Below are positions 18,302-26,891 of a DNA stretch of 64,000 bases, one piece after another. The stretch's first letter is position 1, and every line of letters begins with the position of its first letter. The stretch comes from Hephaestia mangrovi. Lineage in GTDB: Bacteria; Pseudomonadota; Alphaproteobacteria; Sphingomonadales; Sphingomonadaceae. The DNA lies in the NCBI RefSeq assembly GCF_019880555.1, contig NZ_JAINVU010000007.1, forward strand, positions 62,001 through 126,000, in the 5' to 3' direction. Made by a program: the position numbers and the translations under genes. A model generated the notes under the pieces. It ran no database searches. It had not been told where the DNA came from and saw only the letters and a list, made by a program, of their open reading frames with translations.

Positions 18302-20638
18302 ATGGCTGTTCGACCCAAGACGAGCTGGCTGATCGCCACCGCGCTGATCGCCTGGGCGTCGCCCGCATTCGCCCGAGCGACAGCCGATGCTGCGGGCGCC
18401 ACGCCAGCGCCCGCACCGGCCGCGCAGCAAAGTGATCAGATCGATACGTCGCAGGATATCGTCGTCACCGCGCAGAAACGCGACCAGACCTTGATCCAGG
18501 TGCCGCAGGCGATGTCGGTGGTGAGCGGCGCGACGCTCGAATCGCATCAGGCGACCAGCCTGGTCGACTACGCCGCTCTGGTGCCGGGGCTGACGTTGCA
18601 ACAGGAAAGCCCGGGCGAGAGCCGCGTCATCCTGCGCGGCATCAACACCGGCGGCAGCAGCCCGACGGTGGCGATCTATGTCGATGACGTGCCGTTCGGA
18701 TCGAGCACCGGTCAGACCAATGCCGCGCACCTCGCCGGCGACATCGATCCGTTCGACATGCAGCAGATCGAGGTGCTGAAAGGGCCGCAGGGGACGCTCT
18801 ACGGCGCCAATTCGCTGGGCGGGCTGCTGAAATACGTCACCAACCCGCCGCGGTTCGACAAGGTCGAGCTGCGCGGCCAGGCCGGGGTCGAGACGATCGA
18901 CGGTGGGGGAACCGGCTGGTCGGGCAACGGTGTCGTCAACGTGCCGCTCGGCAGCACGCTCGCGGTCCGCGCCAGCGGTTTCTATCGCAAGACGCCGGGC
19001 TATATCGATGCGATCGGCCGGCCGGCCAGGAACGTCAACGACGCCGAAAGCTATGGCGGCCGCGCGGCATTGCTGTTCAAACCGAGCGACAATTTCTCGA
19101 TCAAGCTGAGCGCGCTGGTGCAGAACGTCCGCGGCAACGCGCGCAACAGCTACGACGCCGATCCGCAGACGCTGAAGCCGATCAGCGCCGATCCGATCAC
19201 CGGCGACCCGGTGTCGGGCTTCAACCGCTACCAATTATTCCCCGATCAGAACAACGCCGACTACCGGCTGTTCGCGGGCACGCTCAACTGGGATCTCGGG
19301 TTCGCGACGCTGACCTCGGTCACCAGCTACGGCAAGCTGACCCAGCACGAATATATCGATTCGACCTTCGTCGATGCCGGCGGCATCTCGATCGGCGATC
19401 TCGTCACCGCCTATGTCTACGGCTCGCCGAACCCGCTCGGCGTGACCGAAAGCTCGCACATCACCCAGAAGAAGTTCACTCAGGAAGTGCGGCTCGCCTC
19501 GCCATCATCGGATACGATCGAGTGGCTGATCGGCGGCTATTACACGCGCGAGCCGGGGCAGATCTACCAGACCTATGTGCCGTTCGACCGCGCCACCGCG
19601 GTGCCGCAGAGCCCCGCCAACGATTTCGGCGGCACCCATTACGACCAGTTGGTCGTTGCCGAACTAGACTCGGTCTACAAGGAATATGCCGGCTTCGGCA
19701 GCGTCACCTGGCATGTCGGTCCGCGCTTGGATCTGACCGGCGGCGTGCGCTACAGCCACAATAACCAGACCGCGACGCAGATCCTTGCCGGCGCGCTGGC
19801 GGGGGGCAGCAGCACGCAGGACGGCAAATCGTCCGAAGGCGTGTTCACCTGGTCGATCGCGCCGCGCTTCCAGATCAACGACCGCGTCGCCGTCTATGCC
19901 CGCGTCGCCAAGGGCTATCGGCCGGGCGGGCCGAACGTCGCGCCGCCCGGCGCGGGGCCGGATTATCCCTATACCTACAAGGCCGACACGCTGGTCAGCT
20001 ACGAAGCCGGCGTGCGCGGCGAGACGCGCGATCACAGCTTCGCGCTCGATGCGTCGGTCTATTATCTCGACTGGAGCAAGATCCAGGTCCTCGCCACCTT
20101 CCAGACCGCGCTCGGCCCGATCACCGCCGACGGCAACGGCAAGGGCGCGAGCGCCTACGGCACAGAGATCACCGCGACGGTGCGGCCGATCCACGGGCTC
20201 AGCATCGTCAGCAGCCTTGCCTATAACGACGCCCGGCTGCGCGGCGATACTGGCTCGGGCGGCTATGACGGCGATCAATTGCCCTATGCGCCGAAATGGA
20301 CGGTCAACACCTCGGCCGACTACGAATGGGCGCTATCGGGCGATACCAAGGCGTTCGTCGGCGCGACGCTGCGCATGGTCAGCGATCAGCCGGCCGATTT
20401 CGATCTCGGCTATCAGACGACCTATGGCCACCGGCTGATCCTCGACGGCTACGACACCGTCGATCTGCGCGCGGGCGTCGATTTCAAGCCCTTCACTCTT
20501 ACGGTGTTCGCCAAGAACGTCGCCAACTCACGCGGGTTGATCTACGCCGGTACCTACGGGCTGCGTGCGCCGGGAAATATCGCCGTCGCCCCGGTCCAGC
20601 CGCGCACGATCGGCGCGACCATCGGGTTCGCTTTCTGA
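18302..20638 (+). CDS. TonB-dependent receptor, probable peptide-related substrate
   Basis: A 778-residue outer-membrane receptor with signal peptide ending AFA at residue 24, TonB box DIVVTAQKR at 52-60, plug domain (QAMSVVSGATLESHQATSL, ILRGINTGG, IEVLKGPQGTLYGANSLGG), and a barrel ending in IGATIGFAF with terminal Phe. The plug text is typical of the large sphingomonad receptor class whose substrates are mostly unknown. Downstream after 46 bases is a serine hydrolase and then a POT transporter, suggesting that this receptor delivers peptides or peptide-like compounds to the periplasm. It starts at an ATG with GGGAGGC upstream. Confidence 0.9.
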   Translation: MAVRPKTSWLIATALIAWASPAFARATADAAGATPAPAPAAQQSDQIDTSQDIVVTAQKRDQTLIQVPQAMSVVSGATLESHQATSLVDYAALVPGLTLQQESPGESRVILRGINTGGSSPTVAIYVDDVPFGSSTGQTNAAHLAGDIDPFDMQQIEVLKGPQGTLYGANSLGGLLKYVTNPPRFDKVELRGQAGVETIDGGGTGWSGNGVVNVPLGSTLAVRASGFYRKTPGYIDAIGRPARNVNDAESYGGRAALLFKPSDNFSIKLSALVQNVRGNARNSYDADPQTLKPISADPITGDPVSGFNRYQLFPDQNNADYRLFAGTLNWDLGFATLTSVTSYGKLTQHEYIDSTFVDAGGISIGDLVTAYVYGSPNPLGVTESSHITQKKFTQEVRLASPSSDTIEWLIGGYYTREPGQIYQTYVPFDRATAVPQSPANDFGGTHYDQLVVAELDSVYKEYAGFGSVTWHVGPRLDLTGGVRYSHNNQTATQILAGALAGGSSTQDGKSSEGVFTWSIAPRFQINDRVAVYARVAKGYRPGGPNVAPPGAGPDYPYTYKADTLVSYEAGVRGETRDHSFALDASVYYLDWSKIQVLATFQTALGPITADGNGKGASAYGTEITATVRPIHGLSIVSSLAYNDARLRGDTGSGGYDGDQLPYAPKWTVNTSADYEWALSGDTKAFVGATLRMVSDQPADFDLGYQTTYGHRLILDGYDTVDLRAGVDFKPFTLTVFAKNVANSRGLIYAGTYGLRAPGNIAVAPVQPRTIGATIGFAF

Positions 20639-20684
20639 TGCCGGCGCAGAGGCTGGCCATGTATAACGACATTCGGGGGTGACG

Positions 20685-22664
20685 ATGCTGTTCAAACGCC
20701 TGATCCCGGCGATCGCTGCGCTGGCCGCGCTGGCAACGCCGATTGCCGCCCAAGTGCCACGCGCGCTCAACCCTGCGCAGCCGGCGCCCACCGCCGTGGC
20801 GCCGCTGCCGGCCAACCCGCCGACCACGCCCGCGCTGACCAAGACCGATGTCGACGCCTGGCTCGACGGCTTCGTGCCCTATGCGCTGAAGAACGGCGAC
20901 ATCGCCGGCGCGGTGGTCGTCGTCGTCAAGGACGGTCAGGTGCTCACCGAGCGCAGCTTCGGCTATGCCGACGTCAAGAAGCAGACGCCGATCGATCCCA
21001 AGACGACACTGTTCCGTCCCGGCTCGATCTCTAAGCTGTTCACCTGGACGGCGGTGATGCAGCTCGTCCAGGCGGGCAAGATCAACCTCGACGCCGACAT
21101 CAACACCTATCTCGATTTCAAAATCCCCCCCGCTTTCGGCAAGCCGATCACGATGCGCGACCTGATGACCCACCGCCCCGGGTTCGAGGAATCGGTCAAG
21201 TACCTGATCAGCGAAGATCAAAAGCATGTCACGCCGCTGGACAAGGCGCTCAAGCGTTGGGTGCCGGCGCGCGTCTATGCGCCGGGGACGATTCCCGCTT
21301 ATTCCAATTACGGGGCGTCGCTCGCGGGCTATATCGTCCAGCGCGTCTCCGGCCAGCCGTTCGACGATTATATCGAACAGCACATCTTCCAGCCGCTCGG
21401 CATGGCGCATTCGAGCTTCCGCCAGCCGCTGCCGCCCACCCTCGCGCCGCATCTCTCCGACGGCTACCAGCTCGCGTCGCAGGACCCGCACCCCTATGAG
21501 ATCATTCCGCTGTCGCCCGCCGGCGCGCTGGCGGCGACCGGCGACGACATGGCGAAGTTCATGATCGCGCAGCTCAACCAGGGCGGCCCGCTGCTCGCGC
21601 CGCAGACGGCGCAATATATGCACAAGGTCAACGACACGCCGATTCCGGGCATGCCCGGCATGGCGCTCGGCTTCTATCATGAGGATCGCAACGGGCTGAA
21701 CATCATCGGCCATGGCGGCGACACCGACTGGTTCCACTCCGACCTGCATCTCTATCTCGACAAGCACGTCGGCTTCTTCATCTCGCTCAACAGCCTGGGG
21801 AAGGACGGCAACGCGCACGTCGTGCTTGATCGCACCTTCGCCGGCTTTACCGATCGTTATTTCCCGCACCCGACGCCGCCGCTGCCGACCGCGCCGACGG
21901 CGCACGAGCATGGCCTGGCGATGGCCGGCAATTACATCAGCAGCCGCGGCTCCTACACCGATTGGGTGCGGGCGATCGCGTTTCTCAGCAACATCAAGGT
22001 GACGCTCAATTCGGACGACACGATCAGCGTGTCGGGGCTGACCACCCCCGCCGGCGTGATCAAGAAATGGCGCGAGGTGGCGCCGTGGCAGTGGCAGGAG
22101 GTCGGCGGCGACGACCGGCTGGGCGCGGCGGTGAAGGACGGCAAGGTAACGGCGATCGCGCCGGCCGGTTTCGCGCCGATCTTCGTCTTCCTGCCGGCGC
22201 CGTGGAACCTCAACGCCGCGTGGATGATGCCGCTGATGATCCTCGCACTGGCGATCATGCTGCTGACCGCGCTGACCTGGCCGATCCGGGCGATCGTCCG
22301 CCGGCGCTATGGCTATCAGTCGAGCGTGGCGGGACGGCGGCTGTGGCTCAACCGGGCGACGCAGGCGACCGCGTGGATCATGCTCGCCGTGCCGTTCGGC
22401 TGGATGATGATGATCCAGCTGCTCGGCGCCGATGTCGGCAATCTCGACGGGCGGCTCGATGGGTGGATGCGCATCCTCCAGTTGCTGTCGCTGGTCGGCA
22501 TCGCCGGCACCGCGGCGACGTTGTGGAACCTCTATGAGAGCACGCGTCAGCCGCGCCGGCCGATCCTGTCGATCGTCTGGCTGGTGCTGGTGGCGCTGGC
22601 GGCCGTGTATCTGGTGTGGCTGATGCTCACGCTCAGGACGATCACGCCGTCGCTCAATTATTGA
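20685..22664 (+). CDS. membrane-anchored serine hydrolase (class C beta-lactamase/PBP-like)
   Basis: A 659-residue protein with a signal peptide (AIAALAALATPIAAQ), a beta-lactamase-fold catalytic domain at about 50-400, a small domain, and four C-terminal membrane segments at about 510-655. The active-site motifs are SISK (Ser114, Lys117), YSN (Tyr206, Asn208) and HGG. Homologues are D-aminopeptidases, esterases or peptidases rather than true beta-lactamases. It would act on the periplasmic side. I chose ATG 20685, five bases after a G-run; a GTG two codons earlier is possible. Its stop overlaps the next gene by TGATG, so hydrolase and peptide transporter are translationally linked. A peptidase role is inferred from that link. 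Confidence 0.85.
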   Translation: MLFKRLIPAIAALAALATPIAAQVPRALNPAQPAPTAVAPLPANPPTTPALTKTDVDAWLDGFVPYALKNGDIAGAVVVVVKDGQVLTERSFGYADVKKQTPIDPKTTLFRPGSISKLFTWTAVMQLVQAGKINLDADINTYLDFKIPPAFGKPITMRDLMTHRPGFEESVKYLISEDQKHVTPLDKALKRWVPARVYAPGTIPAYSNYGASLAGYIVQRVSGQPFDDYIEQHIFQPLGMAHSSFRQPLPPTLAPHLSDGYQLASQDPHPYEIIPLSPAGALAATGDDMAKFMIAQLNQGGPLLAPQTAQYMHKVNDTPIPGMPGMALGFYHEDRNGLNIIGHGGDTDWFHSDLHLYLDKHVGFFISLNSLGKDGNAHVVLDRTFAGFTDRYFPHPTPPLPTAPTAHEHGLAMAGNYISSRGSYTDWVRAIAFLSNIKVTLNSDDTISVSGLTTPAGVIKKWREVAPWQWQEVGGDDRLGAAVKDGKVTAIAPAGFAPIFVFLPAPWNLNAAWMMPLMILALAIMLLTALTWPIRAIVRRRYGYQSSVAGRRLWLNRATQATAWIMLAVPFGWMMMIQLLGADVGNLDGRLDGWMRILQLLSLVGIAGTAATLWNLYESTRQPRRPILSIVWLVLVALAAVYLVWLMLTLRTITPSLNY

Positions 22665-24001
22665 TGGCGGAAGGGGCCGCCGCCTCGCTGGCCCCCGAGG
22701 CCGGGTCCCGGCGGACGCTGTTCGGGCATCCGCCGGGGCTGACAATCCTGTTCCTGACGCAAATGTGGGCCGAATTCTCCTATTACGGCCTGCAGGCGTT
22801 GCTGGTCTATTACATGACCGAGCGGCTCGGCTTCAGCCAGATGCGCTCGTCGCTGATCTACGGCACCTACGGCGCCGCCGCGTTCTTCACGCCGTTCTTC
22901 GGCGGCATCATCGCCGACCGCTGGCTCGGTCGCACCAGGAGCGTGGTGATCGGCGGGGCAATGATGATGGCCGGCCATTTCGCGATGGCGTTCGAGCCTT
23001 TGCTGTTTCCCGCGCTGGCGCTGGTGGCGCTGGGCAACGGGCTGTTCATTCCGCCGCTGGCGGTGCAGGTCGGCAGCCTCTACGCCGATGACGATCCCCG
23101 CCAGGCGCAGGCGTTCAGCGCTTACTATATGGGGATCAACCTGGGCGGGCTGCTCGCGCCGCTGGTGTGCGGGACGCTGGGCGAGGAATTCGGCTGGCAT
23201 TGGGGCTTCGCCGCTGCCGGGATCGGCATGGGTGTCGGCCTGATGGTCTATCTTCGCTACCTGCGGCTGTTGCCCGGCGATCCGCCGGTCGCGCGGCGCG
23301 GCGCGGAGGCCGGGCCGCTTCCCGCACTGACCGCCGAGGACTGGCGCCACCTGCGCCTGTTGGTGGCGATGATCGCGGCGATCGTGCTGTTTCGCATCGC
23401 CTATGAACAGAGCGGCAATGTCATCGCCTTGTGGGTCGCGCACCAGACCGACCGGCATATCGGCGGGGGCCTCGAGATTCCGGCGACCTGGTTCCAGTCG
23501 ATCAACCCGCTGCTGATCATCCTGCTCACGCCGGTGGTGATCCGCTGGTGGCGCCGCCGCGACCGGGGCAGTTCGCCGGCCGTGCTGTTCGCGCGGATGA
23601 GCCTCGGCTGCCTGATTGCGGCGCTGGCGATGGTGGTGATGGTCGCGGCCGGCGCGGTCAACGCCGCCACCGGCAAGCCGGTCGGCCCCGGCTGGGTGGT
23701 TGGCTATTTCGTGCTGCTGACGGTGGGCGAGCTCTATGCGATCCCCGTCGGCCTCAGCCTGATCGGCAAGCTCTCGCCGAAGCGGATCGCGGCGATGCTG
23801 ATGGGATCGTGGTATATCGCCAAGTTCCTCGGCAGCCTGCTCGCCGGCGTGATGGGCGCCTATTGGGGCGTGCTGCCGGCGACCGGCTTCTTCGGGCTCG
23901 GCGCGGCATCGGTGTTCGCCGCCGCGATCGTCCTGCTGCTGATGAGCCGCGCCGAGGCTGCCCGCGATCAGGCCGGTGCCAGCGCGGCCGGCGCCAGATA
24001 G
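22664..24001 (+). CDS. POT/PTR2-family peptide transporter with altered ExxER motif
   Basis: A 445-residue inner-membrane carrier with about 12-14 hydrophobic segments. POT-family landmarks include GIIADRWLGRTRSV, the YYMGINLGG segment, and AYEQSGNVIALWVAHQTDR followed by IPATWFQSINPLLIILL. POT carriers import di- and tripeptides with protons. Unusually, the proton-coupling ExxER motif of helix 1 reads Q33-M-W-A36-E37 instead of E-x-x-E-R. The ATG at 22664 overlaps the hydrolase stop, so an upstream in-frame start was rejected. Its 3' end overlaps the convergent small ACT-like gene by 34 bases. Confidence 0.88.
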   Translation: MAEGAAASLAPEAGSRRTLFGHPPGLTILFLTQMWAEFSYYGLQALLVYYMTERLGFSQMRSSLIYGTYGAAAFFTPFFGGIIADRWLGRTRSVVIGGAMMMAGHFAMAFEPLLFPALALVALGNGLFIPPLAVQVGSLYADDDPRQAQAFSAYYMGINLGGLLAPLVCGTLGEEFGWHWGFAAAGIGMGVGLMVYLRYLRLLPGDPPVARRGAEAGPLPALTAEDWRHLRLLVAMIAAIVLFRIAYEQSGNVIALWVAHQTDRHIGGGLEIPATWFQSINPLLIILLTPVVIRWWRRRDRGSSPAVLFARMSLGCLIAALAMVVMVAAGAVNAATGKPVGPGWVVGYFVLLTVGELYAIPVGLSLIGKLSPKRIAAMLMGSWYIAKFLGSLLAGVMGAYWGVLPATGFFGLGAASVFAAAIVLLLMSRAEAARDQAGASAAGAR

Positions 24002-24246
24002 GCGAGCGGCACGCCATCGATCGTCACCGCTGCGACGCCGATGCAGCGCGCCATCTTTTCGGCGAGTTGCGATGCCGCCCGGGCATCGACGCTGGCGAGG
24101 TCGAGCGTGACGGTCATCTGCCGGCCGGCGATCGCCACGGCCATGCCGGGAGCCGCGAGATCACGCTGCGCGAACAGGCCGATCATCCGGCACAGCAGAT
24201 CGGCACTTGAATCGGCCTCCACCGTCATGGAGTGACGCTCGCTCAT
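23968..24246 (-). CDS. small ACT-like protein (IlvM-like fold), 92 aa
   Basis: A short protein directly after the amino-acid dehydrogenase, with which it overlaps by ATGA. The sequence alternates strands and helices in the beta-alpha-beta manner of ACT domains (LLCRMIGLFAQRDLAAPG, then MTVTLDLASVDARAASQL, then GVAAVTIDG), resembling small regulatory subunits such as that of acetohydroxyacid synthase. A ligand-binding regulatory role for the dehydrogenase or for branched-chain amino-acid metabolism is inferred only from this. The family call is tentative. Its 3' end runs into the end of the POT gene on the other strand. Confidence 0.6.
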   Translation of the reverse strand: MSERHSMTVEADSSADLLCRMIGLFAQRDLAAPGMAVAIAGRQMTVTLDLASVDARAASQLAEKMARCIGVAAVTIDGVPLAYLAPAALAPA

Positions 24247-25310
24247 GCCGCCTCGCACGCCCGGCCCGGCGCCGGCGCGACGAGCCGTTCGCGGGCCAGC
24301 GCATCGGCGCCGCGATGAGGGGCGAGGCCGTGGCGCTCGGCATGATCGAGCACGGCTGCCAGTCGCTGCCCGGTCGCTTCGACCCGCGCGGCGGCCTCGC
24401 TCGCGCTCCAGCCGAGATATTCGGCGGCGACGTTGATGATGCCGCCGGCGTTGACGACGTAGTCGGGCGCATAGAGCACGCCGCGATCGGCCAGCCGGTC
24501 GCCGTCCTGTGCGGTTGCCAGCACGTTGTTGGCACCGCCGCAGACCAGCTTTGCCTGAAGCCGGCGCGTTGCGCGTGCATCGATCACGCCGCCCAGCGCG
24601 CACGGCGCGAACACGTCGCAGCGCGCATCGAGAATGGCGTCGCGGCTCATGATCTCGGCGCCGTATCGGCAGGCAATCGCGGCAGCGACGCCGGGTCGCG
24701 GCTCGGCGACGATCAGCCGGGCGCCGGCTTCGTGCAGCAATGCGCACAATGCCGAGCCGACATTGCCGAGGCCCTGCACCGCGACCGTCAGGTCGTCCAG
24801 CCCGGTGCCGAACCGCCGCCGCGCCGCTTCGCGCATCGACAGGAACACGCCACGCGCCGTCCATGGCGACGGATCGCCGCCGGGGCGCCCCGCCACCGGC
24901 GCGAGCCCCGCGACGTGACGTGTTTCCTCGCGTGCCGCGGCCATGTCGGCGATGGTGGTGCCGACATCCTCGGCGGTGACATAGCTGCCGTCGAGTTCGG
25001 CAACGGCGCGGCCGAAGGCGCGGAACAGCGCGCGCCGATCGACGTCGCCTTCGGGAAGGTTGATGACCGCCTTGCCGCCGCCCAGCGGCAGATCGGCGAG
25101 CGCGTTCTTGTAAGCCATGCCTTCGGCCAGCCGCAACGCATCGTCGGTCATCGTCGCGCGGCTTTCATAGCGCCACAGCCGGCATCCGCCCGCCGCGGGG
25201 CCGCGCCGTGTCGAGTGCAGCACGATGACCCCCTCGAGTCCGCTCGTCGGATCGCTGATGACATGCACGGCCTCGGGCGTGCCGGCGGAGCCGTGGGGAA
25301 TGTCGACCAT
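24243..25310 (-). CDS. Leu/Val/Phe-type amino-acid dehydrogenase
   Basis: A 355-residue NAD-dependent oxidative deaminase of the Glu/Leu/Phe/Val dehydrogenase family. It has GMAYKNALADLPLGGGKAVI with Lys68 and Lys80, the same numbering as leucine dehydrogenase of Geobacillus as I recall it, and a Rossmann domain with VQGLGNVG followed by ADDD-free EPRPG, which fits NAD. The C-terminal DYVVNAGGIINVAAEYLG is typical. It converts branched-chain amino acids to 2-oxo acids and ammonium. The ATG at 25310 follows AAGGAGG by seven bases. It is divergent from an Lrp-type regulator, so amino-acid-dependent control is likely. Leucine versus valine preference cannot be fixed. Confidence 0.9.
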   Translation of the reverse strand: MVDIPHGSAGTPEAVHVISDPTSGLEGVIVLHSTRRGPAAGGCRLWRYESRATMTDDALRLAEGMAYKNALADLPLGGGKAVINLPEGDVDRRALFRAFGRAVAELDGSYVTAEDVGTTIADMAAAREETRHVAGLAPVAGRPGGDPSPWTARGVFLSMREAARRRFGTGLDDLTVAVQGLGNVGSALCALLHEAGARLIVAEPRPGVAAAIACRYGAEIMSRDAILDARCDVFAPCALGGVIDARATRRLQAKLVCGGANNVLATAQDGDRLADRGVLYAPDYVVNAGGIINVAAEYLGWSASEAAARVEATGQRLAAVLDHAERHGLAPHRGADALARERLVAPAPGRACEAA

Positions 25311-25436
25311 CGTAATGCCTCCTTTTTGTCGAGGTCGTTCTGTCACGATCGAGGCGGCAAGAGTGATCGATCTTCCTTGATATGCGCTCAGGGATCGGTC
25401 AAATATTCCCAGCATTCGTCCATGAGGGGTTAAATC

Positions 25437-25904
25437 TTGTCGGTCGAACTCGATGGCTATGAGCGCAAGATTCTGCGCGCGCTTCAGGATGATGCCGGCG
25501 TATCGACCGCGCGCTTGAGCGAAATCGTCGGCCTGTCGCCCTCGCCGTGCTGGCGCCGGGTTGACCGGCTCGAGAAGGAGGGGGTCATCACCCGCCGCGT
25601 GGCATTGGTCGATCGCCAGAAGGTCGGCCTCAATGCCCAGATCTTCGCCCAGGTGAAACTCAACGCCCATGGCCGCGCCAATCTCGACGAGTTCGCTGCG
25701 GCGATCCGATCGTTCCCGGAAGTGCTGGAAGCCTATGTGCTGATGGGCGTATTCGATTTCATGCTGCGCATCGTCGCCGCCGATATCGACGCCTACGAGC
25801 GCTTCTTCTTCACGAAACTATCGAAATTGCCCGGCGTGCAGGAGATCAACTCGACCGTCGCGCTTTCCGAAGTGAAGGCGACGACGGCGCTGCCGATCGC
25901 TTGA
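25437..25904 (+). CDS. Lrp/AsnC family transcriptional regulator
   Basis: A 155-residue regulator. The N-terminal AsnC helix-turn-helix spans about 5-65 (LDGYERKILRALQDDAGVS, LSEIVGLSPSPCWRRVDRLEKEGVI), and a RAM ligand-binding domain follows (VLEAYVLMGVFDFMLRIVA). The start is TTG at 25437, with GAGGGG nine bases upstream. It is divergent from the amino-acid dehydrogenase across 126 bases, the standard arrangement for Lrp-type proteins such as BkdR that activate amino-acid catabolism. The effector is probably a branched-chain amino acid. Confidence 0.92.
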   Translation: MSVELDGYERKILRALQDDAGVSTARLSEIVGLSPSPCWRRVDRLEKEGVITRRVALVDRQKVGLNAQIFAQVKLNAHGRANLDEFAAAIRSFPEVLEAYVLMGVFDFMLRIVAADIDAYERFFFTKLSKLPGVQEINSTVALSEVKATTALPIA

Positions 25905-25925
25905 TCGCTTCGTCGTTGCCCACCC

Positions 25926-25942
25926 CTGACGGGATGCGTCAG
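25926..25942. terminator. short hairpin between convergent genes
   Basis: CTGACG-GGATG-CGTCAG gives a perfect 6-bp stem with a 5-base loop in the 34-base gap between the Lrp gene and the galactose dehydrogenase gene, overlapping the stop codon of the latter. There is no T-run on either side, so termination is only a suggestion from position. Confidence 0.3.
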
Positions 25943-26871
25943 AACTCGAAACGCGGCCCCGTTCGGCGCTCGGCGACGAGGAAGGCGTCTGCGACAAGCT
26001 GGAGCGGGCGAACGTCAACATCGCTCTCGCCCGTCGCGATCAGTTCGGCAAACCGCGCATAAAGCCGCGGATATTCGCGATCGTCGGCTTCTTCAGGCGC
26101 GCTGCCCGGCAGCGTCAGGATGCTGCCGCCCATCGACAGCGTCAGCGTGCCAGCATCGGTGTCGACCGCGATGTCCCAGGTCTGCGGGCCGGTCTGCAGG
26201 AAGTCGAAGGTCGCAACCACCGGCGCGGCGCCACTTTTCATCTCGAGCGCGGCGCGCAGTGGCGAGGCGCGGCCTTCGGGCACCTCCATCGTCGCCGCGT
26301 CGAGTACCAGCCCGTCCGGGAGGATGCGCGTTGCGATCGACAGTGCGTTGATGCCGGGATCGAATACGCCGAAACCGCCGGCCTCGAGGATCCACTCCTG
26401 TCCGGGGTGCCAGCGGCGGATATCTTCCTTCCAGTCGATCCGCACCGCCTGGATAGTCTTGCCGGCGAGCCAGTCGCGGGCCCGATCGATGCACGCCGCC
26501 TCGCGCGAATGCCAGGTTGCGAACAGCACCACGCCGCGCGCCTTCGCGCGCTCGGCAAGCGCCAGGATTTCCGGAACGGTCGCCGCCGGCGGCTTTTCGA
26601 GCATGACGTGAAGGCCAGCGTCGATTGCCGCCGCTGCCTGGCTGAAACGACCGCTGGGCGGCGTGCAGAGCGATACTGCGTCGAGATCGTGGCCACCGGC
26701 GATCATCGCGGCGATGTCGCCATGCCCCGGCACGCCGTCGAGCGTGGCGTTGCGGCTCGCGGTAGCGGCGAGCGTGAAACGGTCATTGGCGGCGATCGCG
26801 GGCAGATGCTGGTCGCGGGCAATCTTGCCAATGCCAACCAGGCCGAGGCGGATCGGGGGCGTGCTAGTCAT
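25939..26871 (-). CDS. gal: D-galactose 1-dehydrogenase (Gfo/Idh/MocA family)
   Basis: A 310-residue cytoplasmic enzyme oxidising D-galactose to galactonolactone, first step of the De Ley-Doudoroff pathway. The Rossmann motif is GLVGIGKIARDQHLPAI at 10-26, followed by the family EKPP segment and a WKEDIRRWHPGQEWI segment I associate with the Pseudomonas-type galactose and arabinose dehydrogenases. It lies 20 bases after the KDPGal aldolase gene on the same strand and is the last gene of the galactose operon. L-Arabinose could also be a substrate. Gene context makes galactose the better guess. Confidence 0.85.
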   Translation of the reverse strand: MTSTPPIRLGLVGIGKIARDQHLPAIAANDRFTLAATASRNATLDGVPGHGDIAAMIAGGHDLDAVSLCTPPSGRFSQAAAAIDAGLHVMLEKPPAATVPEILALAERAKARGVVLFATWHSREAACIDRARDWLAGKTIQAVRIDWKEDIRRWHPGQEWILEAGGFGVFDPGINALSIATRILPDGLVLDAATMEVPEGRASPLRAALEMKSGAAPVVATFDFLQTGPQTWDIAVDTDAGTLTLSMGGSILTLPGSAPEEADDREYPRLYARFAELIATGESDVDVRPLQLVADAFLVAERRTGPRFEF

Positions 26872-26891
26872 GTCTTGATACCTCGAGCGGA

